Shown piece after piece: positions 8,867-17,266 of a stretch of 43,102 bases of DNA. Below the pieces are notes generated by a model, which worked only from the letters and a program-made list of their open reading frames with translations, was not told the DNA's origin and ran no database searches. The DNA comes from Granulosicoccus sp. (GTDB lineage Bacteria > Pseudomonadota > Gammaproteobacteria > Granulosicoccales > Granulosicoccaceae), in the NCBI GenBank assembly GCA_023301795.1, contig JALZVU010000066.1, positions 1-43,102 on the forward strand. Direction: 5' to 3'. Made by a program: the position numbers and the translations under genes. Position 1 is the first letter of the stretch, and every line of letters begins with the position of its first letter.

Positions 8867-8889
8867 TACCAAGTCCTAAGGGCTTGGTA
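8867..8889. promoter_or_regulatory. Dyad operator candidate upstream of dctP
   Basis: TACCAAG (8867-8873) and CTTGGTA (8883-8889) are perfect 7-bp arms, with inner CCT/AGG also symmetric, about 105 bases before the dctP start. The spacing and symmetry fit an operator for a dimeric regulator. No regulator gene lies next to it in the window. Confidence 0.45.
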
Positions 8890-8959
8890 ACGAGGCGTAG
8901 AGTCTCATTACCTGACTTTCGTGTCAATCTGGAATAGGTCTGCTGATACGCGCTAATTT

Positions 8960-10321
8960 TCAGCTCATAAAATCAAGATTTTGCGTGGTGAAATTTCGTA
9001 AATCCGGGAGTACATCCTCAACCTGATGCTGCTCGAGTCCTATCCAGTTGAGTAAAGTTGCCGCATATTGGGTGGCAGACAATGTGGGCAGGATACGGCC
9101 CCGGTTCACAGAATCTGGACCGTTGATATCAAGAGTGGGTAGGGTGCCGATGATCTTGCCACCGTCAACTGCGCCACCCATCGCCATGAGGTGGTTGCCC
9201 CAGCCATGATCAGTGCCATCGCCATTGGATAGCAGCGAGCGGCCAAAATCAGATGCGGTAAATGCCGTTACATTCTCGCTTTGACCCAGTGCGTCCATTT
9301 TCGTCTGAAAGTAGCTCATGGCATTGGCAAGCTTTGCAAACAGTTCGGGCTGGTCTTTGCTCTGGTTGTCATGAACATCAAAACCGCCCATGGTCACGTA
9401 AAAAATCTGTCGATTGATGCCAAGCGTTTCCTGTGCCCCGATCAGCTGCGCTACCATCCCAAGTTTTGCAGCCAGTGGATTGTCTTCAGGCACATCATCA
9501 AACATCGGTGCATTGCCTTCCAGAATCTGTCCCAGCTCGGCGGTGACTGACAGCGCCCGTCGTTGCAGATCAGCGTACGCTCTGGAAATTACGTGACGCC
9601 GCTGGATCTCCAGCACTCTCTCAAACGCTTCAATTCGCGGTTGTTCCCATTGTTCCTGTCTATTCATTCCGTTGTAATTGAGCACGCCCTCTTCGGTCAT
9701 GGTGAAAGGACGTTTGGTGGCGCTTGTCTGCCAGTAATTTGAGCCAGCCAGCGATATCGACGTAAGGTAGTCTTTCTGCTGATGACTTTGCAAATAGTCA
9801 GCAGCTTTTGCGCCCCAACCATCAACACCGCGACCTCGTCCCTGTAGTTGCTGCCACTGAATGCTTTGGTCGCTGTGCGAGAACAGTTGGGATGGGAGAT
9901 CTACTGCGTTGTTTTCATACTGCTCCACGCTGGTGGGTTCGATCAGTGTTCCCACGTTGGCAATCATCGCCAGCCTGCCTTCGTCGTACAAAGGCTGCAG
10001 GGCGGCGGCGCTCTTGTGTATCCCGATAGGCGCTGCACCGCCCGCTAATGATATCAGCTGATCGTAGCCCACTGCCAGCTGTCCACGTGATTCTGCGAAT
10101 ACTCTGTTTTCATAAGAGCCTGTGGGCGCCATCAGGCTAAAGCCATCGCAACCGCCTTCAAGGTAGATGCACACTAGAGCGCGGTATCCACCGCCAGCAA
10201 CGCTTGCGGTGTCCGCCCCGTAGGCAAGTGTGTTGAACGGGTTGGCGCCAAGTGCAAGTCCGGCCCCCGCAATTGTCTGGCTTCCGAGTTTGAGAAAACG
10301 ACGACGGCTGCATGTATTCAT
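8960..10321 (-). CDS. DUF1501-domain protein, Tat-exported
   Basis: A 453-residue protein with a twin-arginine signal (SRRRFLK at residues 5-11, then a hydrophobic stretch to A-L-G-A-N). DUF1501 (PF07394) is sulfatase-like in places; CIYLEGGCDGFSLMAPTG near residue 50 and GGFDVHDNQ near 313 are typical. The biochemical role of the family is not established. It is almost always paired with DUF1800, as here, where the DUF1800 gene lies 104 bases upstream on the same strand. The leader is AT-rich and holds a TGTCA-N7-TGACA dyad (10366-10382). The Tat signal predicts folding, and perhaps cofactor loading, in the cytoplasm before export by the TatABC system. Confidence 0.9.
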   Translation of the reverse strand: MNTCSRRRFLKLGSQTIAGAGLALGANPFNTLAYGADTASVAGGGYRALVCIYLEGGCDGFSLMAPTGSYENRVFAESRGQLAVGYDQLISLAGGAAPIGIHKSAAALQPLYDEGRLAMIANVGTLIEPTSVEQYENNAVDLPSQLFSHSDQSIQWQQLQGRGRGVDGWGAKAADYLQSHQQKDYLTSISLAGSNYWQTSATKRPFTMTEEGVLNYNGMNRQEQWEQPRIEAFERVLEIQRRHVISRAYADLQRRALSVTAELGQILEGNAPMFDDVPEDNPLAAKLGMVAQLIGAQETLGINRQIFYVTMGGFDVHDNQSKDQPELFAKLANAMSYFQTKMDALGQSENVTAFTASDFGRSLLSNGDGTDHGWGNHLMAMGGAVDGGKIIGTLPTLDINGPDSVNRGRILPTLSATQYAATLLNWIGLEQHQVEDVLPDLRNFTTQNLDFMS

Positions 10322-10425
10322 GTTGATGTTCGCTATGTTTTTTTATTGTTTTTAACGAGCTTTTATGTCAATTTAAGTGACACTCTTGTATTTTTTTGTG
10401 TTGATGATCTCGTGAAAAATTCAGG

Positions 10426-12105
10426 CTAGATTTGCAGTGCGGCTTCAGGTGAAGAGACGATAAGAAAAATCGCCTCTACAACGCGTGCTGATGCGCCATT
10501 GGCATGATCTCTTTCGCTCATCAGTGCCAGTGCCTCATCGCGCAATGCCGGGCTCATCCGGCCGCCTAGAAGCAACATGTCCAAATGATCAAGCAGTACA
10601 TCCGGATCTGGTTCAAGCTCCATCTCTCGGGTAATGTCAATGGCGATACGCGTGCCTGTTCCATCGTGTTTGAAGTTGTGTGACCATATGGTGCTGGCCA
10701 GTAATCTGTTGGTTATCTTGATGATCGAGGTCTCGTCCATAATCTGGAATTCAGGTGACACCATTGCGCTGTCTCTTATTTCTCCAGGCTGGCTGAACGT
10801 GGGTCTGAAGAAATTGAATACTGAGGGTGAATTCAGTGGTGCTTGGCCAAGCTCGCTCTCCACCCAGGCATAGCTGAAGTTTGGCGGGATCGCGTCGGGT
10901 GAAAATGCACGCCAGATCTGTGTCATTCTGATCAACGGTTCTTTGAGCTTGCCGAAGGTGTCGGGGTTATCCAGATGTCCGGTTCTAGCCTCACTATGCA
11001 TTAAAATGGCTTTGACAGTACTGGCTAGCGAGCCGCGTTCACCTGCGTAATTGCTGTTAAAAACAGCGGCCACATCACTGACATATCCAGGTGAGGGGTT
11101 ACTGGTAACCAGTCTCTGAATAAGCTGTCTGACAATAAACGGTCCAACGTTAGGATGGTTGAAGATGTTGTCCAGAGCGAAGTCAATGTCACTCTGGGCA
11201 CTCTGTCCTGCGGGTGTTTTCTGGTCATTGAGTAGCGTCTTGCTGTCTTTGTCGTGGTACTCCTCCCACGGCATCATGGGAGCAATATAATCACTGGTTT
11301 TGGGCCATAAAAAATGATCCGCATTGGCATAATGCCAACCTGTAAACACACGTGCAAAATTCTCAATCGTATTCTGGTTATACGCAGGCAGTGGTACGCC
11401 GCCTTCGTCGAGTTGGGCGGTGCCGTCAGGGTTTAATAGCACTTGGCCGACACTGAACAGTTGCAGTACCTCACGTGCATAGTTTTCGTCAGGCTGGATG
11501 TTCTGTTCAGGGTCAGGCTTACGATTTCCCTTCATGCTCAGGTAATGCCCCATCACAGGGTTCAGCGTTACGTTTTCAAGTAAATCACGGTAGTTGCCAA
11601 ATGAATGTCTGAGCAATATGTCGTAGTAGTTTGCCAAGCCAAACTGTTCTTCTCCCAGCCCGTTGTCTGCCGACACCACAAAGATTTGACTCAACGCAAA
11701 CGCTATGCGTTGGCGCAATTGATCATCTGCATTTATGGAGTGACGCCACCAGACATTGACGTACTCGTTCCAGGTGTTGTAATTGCCAGCCGCAAGGCCA
11801 TCAACGAGAAACGTTGCTGGTTTGAGCATCTGCTCGTCAATCCAGGCTTCATACCCTTCTGGGCGGGTCGCGGTTATGTCATCCATGGTAGGCCCGAACG
11901 TGCCTTGCTCTAGGAGTCGATAGGCCTGGGACTGGGTTAGCGGGCCATCGGAGGTGGCGTTGGCTACCTCTGTAGCCGGTAGCGCAGGGGCAACTGCAGG
12001 CTCCTGACGACTTAATGCAGTAGGGCTGTCTTGCGTACCGGCGCCGCACGCGCTGAGTAGGCAGGTGACAAGGAAAAAGCCAATGAAAGTTCGAGTTGTT
12101 GTCAT
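10426..12105 (-). CDS. DUF1800-domain lipoprotein
   Basis: A 559-residue protein with a lipoprotein signal peptide (lipobox LLSAC, Cys20), so it should be anchored in the outer or inner membrane. The rest is a full-length DUF1800 (PF08811) domain. It has LLEQGTFGPT near residue 67, the family's N-terminal R/Q-x-x-F-G-x-T signature, then WRHSINADDQLRQRIAFALSQ, NYAREVLQLFSVG and FTGWHYAN blocks. The family has no established activity. It forms a conserved pair with DUF1501, suggesting one envelope system. It is first in the two-gene unit. Confidence 0.9.
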   Translation of the reverse strand: MTTTRTFIGFFLVTCLLSACGAGTQDSPTALSRQEPAVAPALPATEVANATSDGPLTQSQAYRLLEQGTFGPTMDDITATRPEGYEAWIDEQMLKPATFLVDGLAAGNYNTWNEYVNVWWRHSINADDQLRQRIAFALSQIFVVSADNGLGEEQFGLANYYDILLRHSFGNYRDLLENVTLNPVMGHYLSMKGNRKPDPEQNIQPDENYAREVLQLFSVGQVLLNPDGTAQLDEGGVPLPAYNQNTIENFARVFTGWHYANADHFLWPKTSDYIAPMMPWEEYHDKDSKTLLNDQKTPAGQSAQSDIDFALDNIFNHPNVGPFIVRQLIQRLVTSNPSPGYVSDVAAVFNSNYAGERGSLASTVKAILMHSEARTGHLDNPDTFGKLKEPLIRMTQIWRAFSPDAIPPNFSYAWVESELGQAPLNSPSVFNFFRPTFSQPGEIRDSAMVSPEFQIMDETSIIKITNRLLASTIWSHNFKHDGTGTRIAIDITREMELEPDPDVLLDHLDMLLLGGRMSPALRDEALALMSERDHANGASARVVEAIFLIVSSPEAALQI

Positions 12106-12254
12106 GCTCGCTGTGCCAGGTGTCTACTGTGTGGCTAACGGCTACAGAGGCAACTTACAAAAGCGGGTTATTTTCGTGCTGTGACGCGGTCAGAACTGCG
12201 ATTAGAAGTCTGTGACACAGTTACTTGTCAAGAAAGTTCAGTGGCGGTGTTGAT

Positions 12255-13055
12255 TTAGTCGCTGCGGCCTTTATGAGAGCGTTGTGCGAAAGCCAACGCT
12301 TCATCGTCCATGGCTATGGTGGACTCTTCGACACCTACGCCACTCAGATCGGCGGTGTCATCGAGAAATTCATCATCATCTACAGTGCCCTGTGTGCTGA
12401 CATTGCTCATTCTGGCGCTTAGTGCGCTGGGCAGTGTCATTTGAATAGTGGCGTCCAACACATCGTTGTTGAGCTGCTCAGGCGAAATCGCGATGGTGTC
12501 AGCACTGTTCAGATCACTTTCTGTGAGCGTAAGCACGGGGGCCGATGCGCGCAGTTGTGTTGGGTGCGAGGACTTAAAGGCGTTGTGGGTAGAAGCAGAT
12601 TGAGAGCTCGATTGATGATCGATATTGAGCCGGTTGCCTAACTCCAGAATTTCGCGATCTTTATGCTGGATGATTCGTTGCAGTCGGTCGTGTGTCTCGG
12701 TGTGCTGACGGTTAAGTTCGATAGATTCAGCACGCACTTTCTGGTTGCTGGTGTCGTGCTTTTTTAGCGTGTCTGTCAATGTCCGGTTGGTTGACTGCAG
12801 TGTTTTTGTTTCATTCGCAATAGACTGAAGTTGCTCTTCCAGATTCTCAGCATCGATGCGCGAGGCGCTTTCCAATGCGTGATAACGCTGCTCCCATGAA
12901 CGCGTCATGGCGTTAAGTTTGTGTTGGCCTCTTGCGCGGCGCGTCATCCAGCCGGCTATCCAGCCCAAAACGCCTGCAGCGAGTATGCAAACAAGAATTT
13001 CGGCATAGAGGGATGCCATGCCTTGGACATAACTGATCAGTTGATTCGTATCCAT
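12255..13055 (-). CDS. Membrane-anchored coiled-coil protein, unknown function
   Basis: A 266-residue protein with one N-terminal transmembrane helix (about residues 17-37, EILVCILAAGVLGWIAGWM), followed by R-R-A-R. A long polar region of about residues 50-140 is predicted coiled coil from its Leu/Glu/Gln/Asn heptad-like pattern, and an acidic low-complexity tail follows. The positive residues after the helix suggest the bulk of the protein is cytoplasmic. The start ATG overlaps the OmpA-protein stop by one base (TGATG), so the two are translationally coupled and probably work together in the envelope. The layout recalls DUF1043/ZapG-type proteins, but I see no sequence match. Function unknown. 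Confidence 0.75.
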   Translation of the reverse strand: MDTNQLISYVQGMASLYAEILVCILAAGVLGWIAGWMTRRARGQHKLNAMTRSWEQRYHALESASRIDAENLEEQLQSIANETKTLQSTNRTLTDTLKKHDTSNQKVRAESIELNRQHTETHDRLQRIIQHKDREILELGNRLNIDHQSSSQSASTHNAFKSSHPTQLRASAPVLTLTESDLNSADTIAISPEQLNNDVLDATIQMTLPSALSARMSNVSTQGTVDDDEFLDDTADLSGVGVEESTIAMDDEALAFAQRSHKGRSD

Positions 13056-15007
13056 CAGAATTTAAACTCTATTCGACGATTGGTAGCACGGCCATTGGAC
13101 GTCTGATTGCTTTCGATAGGGACTTCCTCACCGAAGCCGCGTGCTCTGAGGTTCAAGATCGGCACGCCGCGCTCCACAAGGTAGGCACGTACTGCGATGG
13201 CACGCTCAAGGCTCAATGCAAGATTGGCTTCGGTGCTGCCGGTTGAGTCGGTGTGCCCCTCGATGCTCAGAGGTGTCTCCGGGAAACGGATAAGAACATT
13301 CGCGATCTTGTTTAATACTTCAAGGCTTTGTTCAGCGATGACATCGCTCTCAGATTCAAACAGCACAGGCTCTGTCAGTAGTTCAGACAATGCTTCGCTA
13401 AGCGTATCAGACGAGCTGCTGTCCTGCGGCTGTGGTTCAGTAGGAGGCGAAGCTTCGGTTTGTGCGGTCTGAGATTCTGATATTTCCGGGGCAGCTTGAC
13501 TGTCGGCTTGTCCGCTAGAAGCAGCATCATCTGTAGCAGTTTCTGTGATGTCGAAAGGGGCTTCAGACTCAGCTGCTGCACTGCCCGATGAGTCGGTACT
13601 ACCTGCCGTAGCTTCTGCCTCTGCCTCTGCTTCTGCCTTAGCTTTTGTTTCTGCTTTTGCCGCTGCCTCAGCCTCAGCTTTTGCCTTTGCTTCTGCCTCT
13701 GCCTCTGCTTTAGCTTCTGTCTCTGCTTCAGCGGCCGCTGCCTCAATGGTGGCATCGACTTGCGCCGCAGAGTCGGGTGCTACTGCCTCTGGTTCGACTT
13801 GTGTCTCAAGCTGATCAGGAGCGCTGTCTTGCGTTGGCACTACTGGCGGTTTAATGTCGGCTTGCGTGATAGGTGCGTTCGCGGCTGTTAAGTTTATGAG
13901 GTCTGTCGTTTCGGCCTCGACTGCCGCAAGGCTCTCAAGATCGCCCGATTCAATGGTGCTGGTTGGTGCTTGTGCAACAACTAAGGCGGTGACAGCTGGC
14001 ACACCGGCAGCAGTGGTTGCTTGTGGCAGATCTTCAGTCTGTTGCTTGGGCTGCACGGGGTCGTCTGTTGTGCGCGTTGAAGTCGCTTCAGCTATCTCTG
14101 GCGTTTGAGCAACGACGATGCGTTCAACGAGTGAGTAGGATTCCAATTGGGACAGTGCCTGCGCGATGATGGCATCGTGCACTTGTTTGTCAGCGGCTGT
14201 GCCTGAGAGTGTGATTTGTCGCTCAGACACTTCCAGTCTTGGATCTTGAAGTGGACTCATTAGAGGCACTAAGTCCTCGATGGCACTTAGCCAGTCAGAT
14301 GACGCTGTTGATGTTTTGAAGTTTATTGCATTACTGACGACATCGACGTCAAAAGCATCCATCGCCTGCTGTATCAGCGCCGTCGGGTTGTCATCAGGTG
14401 ATAACACGCCTTCGATAGCCATGATGTCCCCGGCAAGCCTGATGCTTAAAGACGGCAACTCTAGAGCACTGGCACCGGTTTCGGAGGTCGCTGGACTATC
14501 GGTGCTGATAGCTTGGGCCGGCTCGCTGTCTATGTCTGGGTCTAGATTGGCAGGTTGCGCAGTTGTCGCCTCGTCTGGAGTGTCTAACTCAAGTTCATCC
14601 ACTTGCCGGAAGGGGATGAGCGGTGATGTGTTGTCGCTAGTCACCAGCGAAGGCACTGGGGTGAAGCTGACTGAGGGTAGTTCGTCCAGCGCTGGGTCAG
14701 AGACACTGAGTCGGTCGCGCACGTGCAAGATGCCAGTGTGCAATCCCAATGAATTCAAAATGGCTAGCTTGTTGGCTTCATCGGATACTTCGCCTGACAA
14801 CGTGGCCGTGAACCCCTTGATGCCCATGCTGACAGGTGAGTTGCTGGTGTCTGTTACAGCTCTGACAACCGCGCTGCGTTGCTTTTTTTCAAAGCGCGGC
14901 ATCGCAATGGTTACGGCAGCCCAGCTAAGTGCTGTCAAACCTGCAATCCACACCAGGCTCCACACTATGGCTGACCCATTGTTAGCTTTACGCGCAGTGG
15001 GTGTCAT
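13055..15007 (-). CDS. OmpA-family protein with BON-like domains and an Ala/Glu/Lys repeat tract
   Basis: A 650-residue protein. One N-terminal membrane helix lies at about residues 13-35. Two BON-like segments follow (about 58-105 and 195-300; GFTATLSGEVSDEANKLAIL and ITLSGTAADKQVHDAI are typical). Then comes an acidic Pro/Thr-rich linker, an Ala/Glu/Lys repeat of about 45 residues (about 420-465), and a C-terminal OmpA peptidoglycan-binding domain (about 545-650; IEGHTDSTGSTEANLALS and R-A-R-G-F-G-E). BON plus OmpA on a membrane helix resembles mycobacterial ArfA/OmpATb. The protein probably spans from the inner membrane to peptidoglycan, with the repeat as a spacer. It is cotranscribed with the coiled-coil gene through a one-base overlap. 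Confidence 0.87.
   Translation of the reverse strand: MTPTARKANNGSAIVWSLVWIAGLTALSWAAVTIAMPRFEKKQRSAVVRAVTDTSNSPVSMGIKGFTATLSGEVSDEANKLAILNSLGLHTGILHVRDRLSVSDPALDELPSVSFTPVPSLVTSDNTSPLIPFRQVDELELDTPDEATTAQPANLDPDIDSEPAQAISTDSPATSETGASALELPSLSIRLAGDIMAIEGVLSPDDNPTALIQQAMDAFDVDVVSNAINFKTSTASSDWLSAIEDLVPLMSPLQDPRLEVSERQITLSGTAADKQVHDAIIAQALSQLESYSLVERIVVAQTPEIAEATSTRTTDDPVQPKQQTEDLPQATTAAGVPAVTALVVAQAPTSTIESGDLESLAAVEAETTDLINLTAANAPITQADIKPPVVPTQDSAPDQLETQVEPEAVAPDSAAQVDATIEAAAAEAETEAKAEAEAEAKAKAEAEAAAKAETKAKAEAEAEAEATAGSTDSSGSAAAESEAPFDITETATDDAASSGQADSQAAPEISESQTAQTEASPPTEPQPQDSSSSDTLSEALSELLTEPVLFESESDVIAEQSLEVLNKIANVLIRFPETPLSIEGHTDSTGSTEANLALSLERAIAVRAYLVERGVPILNLRARGFGEEVPIESNQTSNGRATNRRIEFKF
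13611..13745 (-). repeat. Degenerate hexanucleotide repeat inside the OmpA-family gene
   Basis: About 135 bases of imperfect GCC/GCT-plus-TCT/TTC-type hexamers (plus-strand reading), which encode alternating Ala-Glu and Ala-Lys dipeptides on the minus strand. The period is six, so slippage would keep the frame and only change spacer length. Confidence 0.75.
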
Positions 15008-15209
15008 TACGTTGTCGAATTCGGTTCATAGGTTATTGGGTGTCGCGCAGCCTCCCGGGCGTGCAGGACGAACAAGGCTCTACGAACGAAGTATACGCGA
15101 GTGACGAAGTCGCGATAGCGTTGAATTACTGGCGCTGTTTGCGCTTTGAGTGGATATTCATCGCGCAAATTGGGTACGATCAGGGTCTGACCACAGTATT
15201 GGTACGATT

Positions 15210-16520
15210 ATGGTAACAAGCGTCAAGATTTGCTCGTTGATTGTTCTGGCGTCGCTATTGGGCGCGAACAACGATGTAGCTGCACAACAAATTAACCCTC
15301 TGGCGCAATGCCGGGCGCAATCGCTGGACATCGACCGTATCCATAGCTGTATGGATGGCTATCTGGATATCCTCGACGATGATCTGCAGGCCATCACAGA
15401 TTTTCTCGGCAATACGCTAGCTGCCGACGCCGTGGCAGGCCTGAACTCATCGCAGCGTGCATTTGTGGAATACCGGCGACAAAATTGTCTGTGGTATCTG
15501 GAGTTTTCGTCGCCGAGAATCGACGCTGAGCAAATTGCCAAAAACTGCCTTGCCACCATGTCTGGCCAGCGTCTGGTAGAGCTTCAGGATCTGCTGAGTG
15601 CTGATTCAGGTTCAGGACAAGCCATTCAGGGTTTCTATGTATACGGTGCGCAGCGCAACTCTTTTCAACCTTGCGGCAGCGAGCAGCGTCTCTGGGTTGA
15701 GGGTGATGCGGGGTCGGTCGGACTCATGCAGCAAACCTATCTGTCGGTAGCCACTGAAGATCTGCAGTTATTGCACGCGAGTGTGACGGGCAGAATTGAC
15801 GAGCAGTTACAGGTGCCAGAAGGGCATCAAGGTGTTTTGCAGCTGAGTAGTCTGGTGGCGATGCGTGTACCAACCGAAGGTGATTGCCAACTACCTGATC
15901 CTGCTTACAACCTGGAAATAACGGCAAGTGATGTCGATGCGGCACAAGACAGGCGTGAAGTTGCTGACTTCGAGCGTGCGGAACAGGAAGAACCGGAACA
16001 ACAGCTGACAGCTTACTTTGGTGCCTGGCTGGTTGACTGTATTGAGGTGTCGTCTCGAAAATCATGCTCTTTGGAAGTGGCGTTAGGTCGTAACGCTGCT
16101 GATGTGGCTTCCGGTGTGGAAGAGGGTTTGGCCCAGTTGACCATCAATCGCATGCCTAGACGAAGCACGTCTGTCGAGCTGGAATTTGCTGAGCGAGAAA
16201 TCGATTCGCCAACGCTTATTCGTTGGCAGATCGATAGTGAAGCGCTCGGTGATATTGTTGAGTCTTCGATTCTCGTTGACCAGGATGGTACGCGGCAGCA
16301 GATCAGCGAAAGTCCGTATCTGACGGACGACTTGCTACCTAAAATGATTCGCGGTCGTGACTTGAAAGTCAGCGTTCTTGATACTGTTGACGATACGAGC
16401 ACCGATGACGTCTTTGCAACGCTTGAGGGCCTGACCAAGGCATTGGTTTTTGCTGATGATTTTGTGAGCAACAGCGATCTGGAAATCCGTGAAGATTTTG
16501 GATTCAGTGACTCTGAGTAG
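15210..16520 (+). CDS. Exported protein with LprI-like and IalB-like domains
   Basis: A 436-residue protein from the ATG at 15210. The frame extends 20 codons further upstream, but only this start puts the signal peptide (MVTSVKICSLIVLASLLGAN, cleavage near V-A-A-Q) at the N-terminus. Residues about 28-120 look like the LprI N-terminal (DUF1311) fold: a C-x(n)-C helical bundle with FVEYRRQNCLWY and N-C-L-A-T-M. Some members of that fold inhibit lysozymes. Residues about 270-430 resemble invasion-associated locus B: FGAWLVDC, a following cysteine (S-C-S-L-E-V), and an end with GRDLKVSVL and LEGLTKALVFADDF. The combination suggests a periplasmic envelope-protection factor. It is divergent from the OmpA gene, with a 202-base gap. 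Confidence 0.65.
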   Translation: MVTSVKICSLIVLASLLGANNDVAAQQINPLAQCRAQSLDIDRIHSCMDGYLDILDDDLQAITDFLGNTLAADAVAGLNSSQRAFVEYRRQNCLWYLEFSSPRIDAEQIAKNCLATMSGQRLVELQDLLSADSGSGQAIQGFYVYGAQRNSFQPCGSEQRLWVEGDAGSVGLMQQTYLSVATEDLQLLHASVTGRIDEQLQVPEGHQGVLQLSSLVAMRVPTEGDCQLPDPAYNLEITASDVDAAQDRREVADFERAEQEEPEQQLTAYFGAWLVDCIEVSSRKSCSLEVALGRNAADVASGVEEGLAQLTINRMPRRSTSVELEFAEREIDSPTLIRWQIDSEALGDIVESSILVDQDGTRQQISESPYLTDDLLPKMIRGRDLKVSVLDTVDDTSTDDVFATLEGLTKALVFADDFVSNSDLEIREDFGFSDSE

Positions 16521-16556
16521 CACTGGTCGGTTTTCCCTTAATCGCATGATGGGACT

Positions 16557-17219
16557 ATGACCAGCGCGTGGGTATTTGCAGGTGGGGAATTCAATGTTGA
16601 TGAACTATCTGCTGATGCTATAAGCGAAGCTGATACGATTATCGGTGTAGATTACGGCATAAGCCATTGTTTACGGCTTGGACTTGTGCCTGATATTCTG
16701 GTGGGTGATTTCGACAGTATTGATGCGGCTGTTCTTAATGACAAGCGGCTTGTCGGGGTTCCACGCAGGCGCTATCCGGCGCGAAAAAACAGCAGTGATC
16801 TTGAGCTTGCGCTGCATGGTTTGAGTGAGACGACGGTGCGTCGAGTCGTGTTGTTAGGGATATCCGGCGGACGTAGCGATCATCATTTGTTTAACTGGTT
16901 GTTACCACTCCAAGCGGATTGGCCGTTCGCCGTTGAACTCATTGATCACAGCGTACATGCTCACCTTGTGAGCGTCGACTATCCACTTCTTCAGGTGCCA
17001 GCCGTCATTGGTCAGACCGTCAGCATACTGCCAATGCCTGAAGCCCTTGGTGTCACCACGCAGGGGCTTGAGTACCCATTGAGTGGTGAGGCACTGGCGC
17101 ATGGTAGTACGCTTGGGTTGAGCAATGTCGCCGATGCGATACAAATTTCAGTATCAGTGAGCGCTGGAAAGTTGCTGGTATTTCGTGTGAAGGCTGACAC
17201 GGCGAAAGCTACTGAGTAG
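16557..17219 (+). CDS. Thiamine pyrophosphokinase
   Basis: A 220-residue enzyme that makes thiamine diphosphate from thiamine and ATP. Diagnostic motifs are all present: V-D-Y-G-I near residue 31, VGDFDS at 49-54 (Mg/ATP acid cluster), YPARKNSSDLELAL at 73-86 and GISGGRSDHHLFN at 101-113. The C-terminal beta domain (about 130-220) carries the thiamine-binding S-N-V-A-D-A segment. The ATG at 16557 follows GATGGGACT. The thiamine importer thiBPQ is encoded 1.6-5 kb downstream on the other strand, so uptake and activation of the vitamin lie close together. No riboswitch is visible before this gene. Confidence 0.93.
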   Translation: MTSAWVFAGGEFNVDELSADAISEADTIIGVDYGISHCLRLGLVPDILVGDFDSIDAAVLNDKRLVGVPRRRYPARKNSSDLELALHGLSETTVRRVVLLGISGGRSDHHLFNWLLPLQADWPFAVELIDHSVHAHLVSVDYPLLQVPAVIGQTVSILPMPEALGVTTQGLEYPLSGEALAHGSTLGLSNVADAIQISVSVSAGKLLVFRVKADTAKATE

Positions 17220-17266
17220 CTCGATTCACTGGTATTGAATACTCTGAACATCACGAGGATAACGAC

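Noticed and set aside
13611-13745. Tandem repeat considered as a CRISPR or minisatellite array
   Set aside because: The unit is six bases, coding and in frame, with no spacers.
13375-13755. 126-codon Gln/Arg/Lys-rich frame in the hexamer repeat
   Set aside because: Frame-shifted reading of the repeat; no start context or domain.
14280-15104. 274-codon plus-strand open frame opposite the OmpA-family gene
   Set aside because: Ser/Ala-rich composition is the complement of the Ala/Thr/Asp-rich coding strand; the OmpA domain supports the minus strand.
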